Source: Lentisphaerota bacterium
GTDB lineage: Bacteria; Verrucomicrobiota; Kiritimatiellia; RFP12; UBA1067
DNA length: 8,253 nt
Assembly (NCBI GenBank): GCA_015061765.1
Contig: SUVZ01000150.1
Span: forward strand, 1 to 8,253
Reading direction: 5' to 3'
Part shown: positions 1 to 6,775 of the stretch, in pieces
Numbering within the stretch: position 1 is the stretch's first letter
Layout of the letters: every line of letters begins with the position of its first letter
Notes under the pieces: generated by a model
The model's database searches: none
Seen by the model: only the letters and a program-made list of their open reading frames with translations
Told to the model about the DNA's origin: nothing
Made by a program: the position numbers and the translations under genes

Positions 1-1006
1 ACTGGTCATACGGGAGAACCGCATAGCTCTCGGCGCCGTAGCCGTTGGAATAGAGAATGCCAAGCAATGCGAGAATCACGGGGAGATTCCTCTCGAACTT
101 CGCCGTGCGGAAGTGCCTGTCCATCTTCCAGTAGCCCTTCAGTAGTTTCGCGAAATTGCGCGGTCCGACATAGAGCATGAGCGAAAGACCGATTGCAGAA
201 GGAAGCGAATAGCGCCCGCCAACCCAGTCCCAGAAACCGAACATGTTGGCGGTGTCGATGCCGAACTTCGAGACCTCCTCTGCATTCGTGGAGACGGCAA
301 CAAAATGCTTGGCTACGACATCGTTTGCATTATCCGCCGGAATCTTCTCAAGAAGCCAGGCGCGTGCGGAAAGTGCGTTGGTCATCGTCTCCTGCGTCGT
401 GAACGTCTTGGATGCGACGATGAAGAGCGTCTGGTCCGCCTTCACCTCGCGGAGTATCTCTGCAAGATGCGTCGCATCGACATTGGAAACGAAAAAGCAT
501 TTGAGCGAACGCTTCGCAAACGGGGCGAGGGCAAGATTGGCCATCACGGGGCCAAGGTCGCTGCCGCCTATGCCGATGTTGACGACATACTTGATGCGTT
601 TGCCCGTGAAACCGACATGTTCACCTTTGCGGACCATCTCCGCGAACGCACCCATCTTCGCAAGGACATCGCGGACGTCAGGCATGACGTCCTTACCGTC
701 GACAATCACTTTCGCTTCTGGATCGCAGTTCCTGAGAGCGGTGTGGAGCACCGCGCGATTCTCGGTTCGGTTGATCTTCTCCCCCGTGAACATCTTTTCG
801 ATCTCGTTCTTGAGATCGGCCGCCTCCGCCATCTTGACGAGCGATTTCATCGTCGCCGCATCGATTCGGTTCTTCGAATAGTCAAGCGTCCAGCCCGCCG
901 CCGAGACGGTGAACTTCTCCGCGCGAGCGGGATCTTCCGCAAAAAGTTCCTTGATGGTCTTGGCCTTAGAAGCCACCATCGCCTGTTCAAGCAGATTATT
1001 GTCCAT
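1..1006 (-). CDS. pgi: Glucose-6-phosphate isomerase, N-terminal 335 residues (truncated by window edge)
   Basis: This enzyme interconverts glucose 6-phosphate and fructose 6-phosphate in the cytoplasm (glycolysis and gluconeogenesis). I translated the frame from the ATG at 1006 to base 2 and found no stop or frameshift. Family motifs are clear: the sugar-phosphate loop [11 protein letters not shown] (residues 143-153), SKTFTTQET (199-207) and the isomerase signature [15 protein letters not shown] (260-274) with its conserved Arg264. Bacterial enzymes of this type are about 550 residues, so roughly 215 C-terminal residues, including the usual catalytic Glu, His and Lys, lie beyond base 1. The start is supported by AAGGAG at 1011-1016, four bases before ATG, and by a residue 1-20 stretch typical of the family's helical N-terminus. 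The gene follows the glycosyltransferase by 103 bases but has its own extended -10 promoter, so it is probably a separate transcription unit. The identification is secure; only the missing C-terminus is unseen. Confidence 0.97.
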   Translation of the reverse strand, partial: MDNNLLEQAMVASKAKTIKELFAEDPARAEKFTVSAAGWTLDYSKNRIDAATMKSLVKMAEAADLKNEIEKMFTGEKINRTENRAVLHTALRNCDPEAKVIVDGKDVMPDVRDVLAKMGAFAEMVRKGEHVGFTGKRIKYVVNIGIGGSDLGPVMANLALAPFAKRSLKCFFVSNVDATHLAEILREVKADQTLFIVASKTFTTQETMTNALSARAWLLEKIPADNANDVVAKHFVAVSTNAEEVSKFGIDTANMFGFWDWVGGRYSLPSAIGLSLMLYVGPRNFAKLLKGYWKMDRHFRTAKFERNLPVILALLGILYSNGYGAESYAVLPYDQ

Positions 1007-1032
1007 TGTACTCCTTAAAAACGTTTCCTTAC

Positions 1033-1041
1033 ATTATACCA
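1033..1041 (-). promoter_or_regulatory. Extended -10 promoter of pgi
   Basis: On the minus strand the bases read TGGTATAAT, a perfect TATAAT box preceded by TGn, which is the extended -10 form that can work with a poor -35. No good TTGACA match stands 16-18 bases upstream. Transcription would start near 1026, giving a leader of only about 20 bases that holds the AAGGAG ribosome site. The promoter lies in the gap between the glycosyltransferase stop and pgi, which supports independent expression of pgi. Confidence 0.6.
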
Positions 1042-1051
1042 TGTATCCATG

Positions 1052-1076
1052 ATTTGCACTATCTGCAACATCTGCA
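1052..1076 (-). repeat. Three direct repeats at 9-base period upstream of the pgi promoter
   Basis: On the minus strand TGCAGAT occurs at 1070-1076 and 1061-1067, and a variant TGCAAAT at 1052-1058, so three 7-base units recur at an exact 9-base period. The last copy overlaps the place where the -35 of the pgi promoter would sit. Such an arrangement could be a regulator-binding array, but units this short can arise by chance, and the 9-base period is not a full DNA turn. Confidence 0.4.
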
Positions 1077-1109
1077 GCAGTCGGGTGCGACCGACGCCCG
1101 CCACCAATC

Positions 1110-2876
1110 CTACGCGTGATCCTTGCCGATGAATTCGCATGGAGCCTTGTGTGCCAGAAGACCGCGCAGGAACTGGACGCCGTACCAAACATGGGAAAGG
1201 AACACCCCCAATTCCGTAACCAACCACTTGAACGGATTGAGAGAAACGGTAGTGAACGCCGTCAGCACAGCATAGAACATCAATGGTGAAGCCACGACAG
1301 CCGCCTTAGGTCCGAAATCCCCTCCACCAATGAAATCGCGGAAAAGGAAGATCGCCGCCAACGCCAAGAGATAAAGGACGAACAGCGTCGGCACGAAATA
1401 CGAGAATCTACAACTTGTCACAGGGAAGCGCTTGACGAAGTATCCACGATGAAATCCATATCTTCCCAGCTGGCGAAGGTGGGCGGCGAAAAGTGGCCGC
1501 CTGTGGTGGTAGACGAGCGTCCACGGATCGTACACGATTCGCTTCTTCGCCCTGCATACAATATCTTCGCAGAGAAGAGTATCCTCTCCAGGCCAGAAGT
1601 CCGTGCGGTATCCTCCTATCAAGTCCAGCACTTCCTTCCTGACGAAAAGATTGCAGCTTGGATAGTCATCGATGTCCCTGCGGGCCCTTCCCCCTAGATA
1701 GCGATAGCGGTAATTGCCGGAAACGAAAATGTTCTCGTAGACACGTCCTCCGCACTTCGCCCAGAATCCGTCTCCTGGCGGCGTAACCCCCGGTCCCCCT
1801 AATGCACCGATCGTCGGCTCGCCAAAATACTTCACGGCGTTTTCAAGCCAACGGGAATCCGGATAGGCGTCATCGTCGATGAACGCGACGACCTCGCCTC
1901 TCGACCTCTCTATTCCGATATTGCGCTTTTCAGCAGGACGGACCTTGCCGGTCGGAATGACCTTCAACGGATATCCGTAATCCTCGGAAATGTCCAGATT
2001 GCCATCAGGAAGCACGATAACCTCAAACTCACGATATGTCTGCAGTCTAAGCGCTTCAAGACACTCATCAAGCATCCATGATCCGTTTGGGCATGCTATC
2101 ACAACACTGATGAACGGATTGTGATCCAAAGGCGGCGGCACCTCCACATACGCATAATAATTGAGAAGTCGCAATCTGTAGAACACTGCGAGCGAATCCA
2201 TGAACATCTGTCTGACGGTTCTGAAGGATAGTGCGCCGAATCCTTCACCGAACTTAATGGCGACCGGTGCCTCTGAGATTTTCGCTCCACGGCCATAGGC
2301 AATGGATAGAAGTTCAAGATCGAACGCATAGGTCTTTACAAGCATTCTGTCCAACGCATCGCCGAGTATCTCCCGCCTGAAGAGTTTCATCCCTGTCTGA
2401 GTGTCGGTGACGGGCATCCCGATGAAAAACCTTACAAGGGCAAAATAGACGGAACTGGCGAGGCGTCTGTGCCACGGATACATCACCCGCGATTTCGGAT
2501 GACGCTTCGATCCGATCACGATGTCCGCACCTTCGCGCTCCATGACCTCGAGAAAGCCGGGAAGATACCCAGGAAGTATCTCCAAGTCTCCATCAAGCAG
2601 CAGAACGAGTTCTCCCCTGATCGTGCGGAAACCGGCCCTCAACGCGCCGCCCTTGCCCACATTGCGTTCAAGGATCACCGGTCTGCGAATGTCGGCATTC
2701 CCCGTCTGTGCCCATTCAAGCAATGAAGAGGAAGTGCCGTCGGACGAACCATCGTCAACAGGCACGATCTCATAGGTCAAGCCCGTGCGCTTAAGCACAG
2801 ACTCGACCCTCTCCAGATTCGCACCGATCTTCTTTGAAAGATTGAACGCCGGCAATATGACAGATATCTTTACCAA
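1110..2876 (-). CDS. Membrane-anchored protein with two fused family-2 glycosyltransferase domains
   Basis: 588 residues from the chosen TTG start. Domain 1 (residues 1 to about 240) resembles the dolichyl/polyprenyl-phosphate hexose synthases (DPM1/ALG5-like GT2): KISVILPAFN at 3-12, VDDGSSDGT at 40-48, and the metal-binding DGD at 95-97. Domain 2 (about 255-480) is another GT2: FISVVIACPNGS at 255-266, a DDD at 334-336, a GED (430-432) and HHRR (457-460) followed by an RYG segment, as in membrane-bound GT2 enzymes. Three hydrophobic segments follow at about 491-512, 522-545 and 551-570, so the catalytic domains probably face the cytoplasm. Donor and acceptor are unknown; lipid-linked sugar transfer to a cell-surface glycan or glycolipid is an inference. 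Start choice: TTG at 2876 has AAGGGA five bases upstream and yields the usual family N-terminus (MVKISVILP). An in-frame ATG at 2909 adds 11 residues that merely overlap the GH97 C-terminal coding sequence. The gene overlaps the GH97 stop by 7 bases, implying translational coupling. Confidence 0.85.
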   Translation of the reverse strand: MVKISVILPAFNLSKKIGANLERVESVLKRTGLTYEIVPVDDGSSDGTSSSLLEWAQTGNADIRRPVILERNVGKGGALRAGFRTIRGELVLLLDGDLEILPGYLPGFLEVMEREGADIVIGSKRHPKSRVMYPWHRRLASSVYFALVRFFIGMPVTDTQTGMKLFRREILGDALDRMLVKTYAFDLELLSIAYGRGAKISEAPVAIKFGEGFGALSFRTVRQMFMDSLAVFYRLRLLNYYAYVEVPPPLDHNPFISVVIACPNGSWMLDECLEALRLQTYREFEVIVLPDGNLDISEDYGYPLKVIPTGKVRPAEKRNIGIERSRGEVVAFIDDDAYPDSRWLENAVKYFGEPTIGALGGPGVTPPGDGFWAKCGGRVYENIFVSGNYRYRYLGGRARRDIDDYPSCNLFVRKEVLDLIGGYRTDFWPGEDTLLCEDIVCRAKKRIVYDPWTLVYHHRRPLFAAHLRQLGRYGFHRGYFVKRFPVTSCRFSYFVPTLFVLYLLALAAIFLFRDFIGGGDFGPKAAVVASPLMFYAVLTAFTTVSLNPFKWLVTELGVFLSHVWYGVQFLRGLLAHKAPCEFIGKDHA

Positions 2877-4882
2877 AGCAATCCCTTGCGCACGAAACGG
2901 GCGACCCATCCACCGCCTGGCGCAAGATCAATTTTCATCTTTTCGCCGGCCCTTACGGCTTTGGACGTCTTGACATAATCGGTGGCGTCACGATCGGCAT
3001 TTACTCCATCTGCGAAGATCTCCGCGCGCCACTTGCCTTCGCCGAGAAATGAAGTCTCGATCTCCATCTTGCATGGTTCCCACGAGTTGATCGCGGCCAC
3101 ATACCACACCTCGCCCTTGCGACGGGCGATGGCAGCGCACTTCTCAATGTTGCCGGGAAGTCCGACCGTCTGATCCCACACGACCGGGACCTTCGCCATG
3201 AACTCAAAACATTCACGGTTGCGCAGGTACTGCGTGGGCGAATCGCACAGCATCTGAAGAGGCGCTTCGTACAGAGCCATGAGAGCCATCTGATGGACAC
3301 GTGTGCCCTGGCTACCGGGTTGAAGGGTGTTTGCCCTGAACTGTTCACGCGTCATGTTAAGCATGGCTCCGGGTGTATAATCCATGGGTCCGGCGCTCAT
3401 GCGGCAGTAGAGACCAAGAAGATCGTTGCGCATGAAATCGGTGTTGTTCTCCCATTTCATGCACTCAAGGCCGTGTACTCCCTCGTAGTTGAGGATGTTG
3501 GGGTACGTACGGCTCATGCCTGTGGGCTTGTGCATCCCATGATAATCTACGACAAGCCTGTATTCGGCGGCGATCTTGGCCGTCTCCTCAAGATAGTTCT
3601 CCACTGCCTGGTCATCACGATCCATGAAATCGATTTTGAACCCCTTAACCCCCATCTTGGAGTACTTGGAGAAAACTTCATGCTGACGGCCGACAAGTTG
3701 TGGCCATGCACACCAAAGAATGATACCCACACCACGCGCATTGGCATATTTTACAAGATGCGGAACATCTGTTTCGGGATTGATCTCCATAATGCTGAGT
3801 TTCTTGGACCATCCTTCGTCCATGATCACGTACTCGACTCCGAACTCAGCCGCGAAATCAATGTAGTATTCATATGTGGCGGTATTGCACCCGGCACGGA
3901 ACGGGACTCTCGAAACGTTCCAGCAGTTCCACCATTCCCATGCGACCTTGCCTGGCTTGATCCATTCGGTGTTCTTGAGCTTGCACGGCGTCGCAAGCGC
4001 ATATACAATATCTGCCTCGCAAAGCTTGCTTTCAGATTCCGCGAGCATAAACACACGCCACGGAAACGTACGCGTTCCCGCAGTTTCCGCGAGGTAATCT
4101 GCACGTTCCTTCACCCTGATATGGCGAAGCGGCCTATCGGGGCTTCCAATCTCACTCCCGTTTCGATGCTCAACTTTAGCGGGATAACGCGCCATGCACG
4201 CCTCAAGGACGGTTCTATCGCCTACCGCACGCTTCATGTTCCATCCAGGATAATCAAGCAAGTCAGATTCGGAGACGCTCATTACGGAACCGTCCGAATA
4301 TTTCAGGACAAGCGGCAGATATACAACCTGTCCGCCACTCGCCATATCTGACATGTTAGTGACGGTCGTGTAGATTGACTCCCAGCTGCACTGCAGAGGA
4401 TCACCATGATTCCTACAGTATGCGGCATATGCGGCAGACACTCCATCCGGGAAAGCTACGCCCGCCATCTCATTCAGCACCTTCACTCGGCCTGGAAACG
4501 CTGTCTCGAACCTGTACGCGACACCATCATTCCTTGCGACGAGCACAACGCGCCAATCACCATCAAACGCAACGGTGGTTCTGTTCGCCGACTCGTCTAT
4601 AAAGGACTTCTTGTATATCGGAGTGTCGATCTTGCCCGTGAGCGTCACCGTATCTATTGAAGAAACCTTGGCCGACCTTCCAAGCACGCCTCTCCCTTCA
4701 ATCTCCATGGAAAGACGGGTCGGGGCGATCCGCTGCACCCCGGACCGATACACAGAATAGGAAAGGACCGGATCCGTATCAAGTCTTATCTCATTTTTGC
4801 CGTCAGGACTCTTGACGCTGACAGTCTGCGCAAAAGCGCAAAGACCGAACCCAACGACTGCTGTACATGCGATTTTCTTCAT
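2870..4882 (-). CDS. Secreted glycoside hydrolase family 97 (alpha-galactosidase-like / alpha-glucosidase family)
   Basis: 670 residues, a normal GH97 length. Residues 1-18 form a signal peptide (MKK, hydrophobic core, cleavage after AFA before Gln19), so the enzyme is exported, most likely to the periplasm. A beta-sandwich N-terminal domain spans about 20-290, the catalytic barrel about 300-560 (WIKPGKVAWEWW at 307-318, YVIMDEGWS at 351-359) and a C-terminal beta domain to 668. GKFKID-type strand end GFKIDFMDRDD (414-424) supplies Asp418, and NYEGVHGLE (465-473) supplies Glu467 and Glu473. In this family, retaining members such as BtGH97b use an Asp nucleophile and a Glu acid/base 55 residues later; Asp418 and Glu473 have exactly that spacing, so a retaining, calcium-dependent alpha-galactosidase-like activity is more likely than SusB-type inverting alpha-glucosidase action. 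AAGGAG at 4889-4894 stands six bases before ATG. The 85-base spacer to iorA holds no convincing promoter or terminator. The exact substrate is not visible. Confidence 0.93.
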   Translation of the reverse strand: MKKIACTAVVGFGLCAFAQTVSVKSPDGKNEIRLDTDPVLSYSVYRSGVQRIAPTRLSMEIEGRGVLGRSAKVSSIDTVTLTGKIDTPIYKKSFIDESANRTTVAFDGDWRVVLVARNDGVAYRFETAFPGRVKVLNEMAGVAFPDGVSAAYAAYCRNHGDPLQCSWESIYTTVTNMSDMASGGQVVYLPLVLKYSDGSVMSVSESDLLDYPGWNMKRAVGDRTVLEACMARYPAKVEHRNGSEIGSPDRPLRHIRVKERADYLAETAGTRTFPWRVFMLAESESKLCEADIVYALATPCKLKNTEWIKPGKVAWEWWNCWNVSRVPFRAGCNTATYEYYIDFAAEFGVEYVIMDEGWSKKLSIMEINPETDVPHLVKYANARGVGIILWCAWPQLVGRQHEVFSKYSKMGVKGFKIDFMDRDDQAVENYLEETAKIAAEYRLVVDYHGMHKPTGMSRTYPNILNYEGVHGLECMKWENNTDFMRNDLLGLYCRMSAGPMDYTPGAMLNMTREQFRANTLQPGSQGTRVHQMALMALYEAPLQMLCDSPTQYLRNRECFEFMAKVPVVWDQTVGLPGNIEKCAAIARRKGEVWYVAAINSWEPCKMEIETSFLGEGKWRAEIFADGVNADRDATDYVKTSKAVRAGEKMKIDLAPGGGWVARFVRKGLLW
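2882..2887 (-). promoter_or_regulatory. Ribosome binding site supporting the TTG start of the tandem glycosyltransferase
   Basis: AAGGGA on the minus strand, five bases before TTG at 2874-2876 and inside the last codons of GH97. The alternative ATG at 2909 has only a weak AGGCGG-like match. This favours TTG and a 7-base overlap with the upstream gene. Confidence 0.5.
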
Positions 4883-4967
4883 GCGTATCTCCTTATTTCA
4901 CATACAATTATTACTCCAAGGCAATCCACATCACTACGACTGAGATTATGTCTGTTGCGATTTGCCG

Positions 4968-6734
4968 CTACCTCACGCGACGGATCGCGCCAAACTTGCA
5001 GACCTGCGAACACTGCCTGCAGCCTGCGCAGAGCGATGCGTCGATCTTCATCTTGAAGCGTCCGGGCGCAGACTCCTCGCCGCGCGTGATGGCCGGGCAG
5101 CCAAGCTTGAAGCACATTCCACATGACTTGCACTTCTCCTGGTCAACCTCGCAGAGCCCTTCCTTTGTGAGCTTCGCGGCGATACGGCACGGAGCATACG
5201 CAACGACGAGGGCGCCTTCGTCGCCATCCATCGCATCCGTGAGAACCCGCTCAAGCTCGGGCAGATCGTCCGCAGAGACCGTGACGACCTTCTTGAGACC
5301 GCAAGCCTTCGCCAGTTCCGAAATTTCGGTCACGGGCGCAGGATCGCCGGCGAGCGTCTTGCCGGAGCCCGGGTTCTCCTGGTGTCCGGTCATGCCCGTG
5401 ATGCGGTTGTCGAGGACGATCGTCGTCACAGGCGTGCCGTTGTACTGGGCGGAGAGGATTCCGGTGATGCCTGAATGGAAGAACGTAGAGTCGCCGAGAA
5501 TCGCGCAGATGCGTCCCTTGAATCCGGCCTTCTTCATGCCGGCGGCGTTTCCGATGGAGGCGCCCATGCAGATTGTCGTATCCATGGCGTTCAACGGAGG
5601 GAACGCGCCGAGCGTGTAGCATCCGATATCGCCGGTGACCGTAGCGCCTAGCTTGTTCAGCGTATAGAACACGCTTCTGTGCCCGCAGCCCGCGCAGAGC
5701 ACGGGCGGGCGCGTGGGAAGCGGCTCTGCAGGTGCCTCGGGCGTCTTGGGCGCGGGGACATCCTTGAGTATCTCGTGGCGAAGCGCCTGGACACGGTCGG
5801 GATTCAGCTCGAACATGTTCATCTCGGTTTCGTGTTCGACGACCTTAATGCCCATTGCGCGTATCTGCTCTTCAAGGAACGGATCCAGCTCTTCGACGAC
5901 CAGCAGTCGATCCACGCTCTTCGCAAAGGACGCGATGAGGTCGCGCGGGAGCGGATTCGTCCAGCCGAGCTTCAGCACGGAGAACTCGGGGAACGCCTCC
6001 TTGACGTACTGGTAGGCGACGCCGGACGTCACAATGCCGAGGGAGCTGTCGCCCTTCTCAATTCGGTTGAACGCCGATTCGGAAGCCGCCTTGGACATCG
6101 CCTCCGCGCGCTTCTGGGCGTTGAGACGGTGTCCGCGGGCGAACATCGGCACAGGGATAGTCTTGGCGATGTTCTTCCTGTACGGAATGAGTGGATGCGG
6201 GGCGGGATTGAACTCGCCGAGCTCAACCAGCGAAGAAGAATGCGACGTGCGCGTGGTAAGGCGCAGAAAACACGGCACCTCGTACTTTTCGGATATCTCG
6301 AACGCCGCCTTCGTCATGTCATACGCCTCCTGCGAGTCGGAAGGCTCGAGCATGGGCGCGCGCGCGAACTTCGCGAGATTGCGGTTGTCCTGCTCGTTCT
6401 GCGAGGAATGCATGCCTGGATCGTCCGCGACGCACACCACCATGCCGCCCGTCGCACCGACGTACGTGAACGTCATGAGAGGGTCCATGGCGACGTTGAG
6501 TCCGACGTGCTTCATCGCGGTGAGCGCACGTGCGCCCGCCATGGATGCGCCGATGGCTGTCTCCATCGCGACCTTCTCGTTCACGGCCCATTCGCACTTC
6601 ACGGTATCCTTGAACTTCGCCACATTCTCGAGAATCTCGGTGGACGGCGTACCGGGATAGGCACTTGCAACTACACATCCGGCACCTGCGGCACCGTGGG
6701 CGACAGCCTCGTTGGCGGAAAGCATCTTCTTCAT
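4968..6734 (-). CDS. iorA: Indolepyruvate:ferredoxin oxidoreductase, alpha subunit
   Basis: 588 residues. The IorAB enzyme oxidatively decarboxylates aryl-pyruvates (indolepyruvate, phenylpyruvate, hydroxyphenylpyruvate) to aryl-acetyl-CoA, reducing ferredoxin in the cytoplasm. The N-terminal pyruvate-oxidoreductase-like domain shows AYPGTPSTEI (25-34) and WAVNEKVAMETAIGAS (49-64). The thiamine-diphosphate domain has CAGCGHR (347-353), GDIGCYTLG (368-376), the GDS (414-416) and DNRITGMTGHQ (442-452). The C-terminus carries two 4Fe-4S motifs, C535-x2-C538-x2-C541-x4-C546-P and C569-x2-C572-x2-C575-x3-C579. I start at ATG 6734 because GGAG lies eight bases upstream and MKKMLSANEAVAHGA is the usual family beginning; an in-frame TTG at 6779 would add 15 unlike residues and overlap metY. 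The gene follows metY by 41 bases with no terminator between, so the two are probably co-transcribed. The expected small partner gene iorB is not in this window; GH97 follows instead. Phenylpyruvate or another 2-oxoacid could be the main substrate. Confidence 0.96.
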   Translation of the reverse strand: MKKMLSANEAVAHGAAGAGCVVASAYPGTPSTEILENVAKFKDTVKCEWAVNEKVAMETAIGASMAGARALTAMKHVGLNVAMDPLMTFTYVGATGGMVVCVADDPGMHSSQNEQDNRNLAKFARAPMLEPSDSQEAYDMTKAAFEISEKYEVPCFLRLTTRTSHSSSLVELGEFNPAPHPLIPYRKNIAKTIPVPMFARGHRLNAQKRAEAMSKAASESAFNRIEKGDSSLGIVTSGVAYQYVKEAFPEFSVLKLGWTNPLPRDLIASFAKSVDRLLVVEELDPFLEEQIRAMGIKVVEHETEMNMFELNPDRVQALRHEILKDVPAPKTPEAPAEPLPTRPPVLCAGCGHRSVFYTLNKLGATVTGDIGCYTLGAFPPLNAMDTTICMGASIGNAAGMKKAGFKGRICAILGDSTFFHSGITGILSAQYNGTPVTTIVLDNRITGMTGHQENPGSGKTLAGDPAPVTEISELAKACGLKKVVTVSADDLPELERVLTDAMDGDEGALVVAYAPCRIAAKLTKEGLCEVDQEKCKSCGMCFKLGCPAITRGEESAPGRFKMKIDASLCAGCRQCSQVCKFGAIRRVR

Positions 6735-6742
6735 CTTTATTT

Positions 6743-6746
6743 CTCC
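6743..6746 (-). promoter_or_regulatory. Ribosome binding site deciding the iorA start
   Basis: GGAG on the minus strand, eight bases before ATG at 6732-6734, in the purine-rich 41-base gap after the metY stop. It supports the ATG start over the upstream in-frame TTG at 6779. Confidence 0.6.
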
Positions 6747-6775
6747 AGCAATATGATTTTCTTTTTTCTGCGGAC

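Noticed and set aside
305..1018. A 237-residue open frame on the plus strand opposite pgi
   Set aside because: It is fully antisense to a gene with clear family motifs, is rich in Arg and His as expected for a shadow frame of GC-rich codons, and matches no family I recognise.
1080..1095. Hairpin GTCGG/CCGAC just after the glycosyltransferase stop, as a terminator
   Set aside because: The stem is only five bases and no T-run follows on the minus strand, so it does not meet the usual form of an intrinsic terminator.
3293..4351. A 352-residue open frame on the plus strand opposite GH97
   Set aside because: It lies entirely inside the convincing GH97 gene, has no ribosome site I can see and no recognisable motif.
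4883..4967. A promoter for GH97 around TAATAAT in the 85-base spacer after iorA
   Set aside because: AT-rich hexamers are present, but none has a TGn extension or a fitting -35 at 16-18 bases, so I do not call a promoter.
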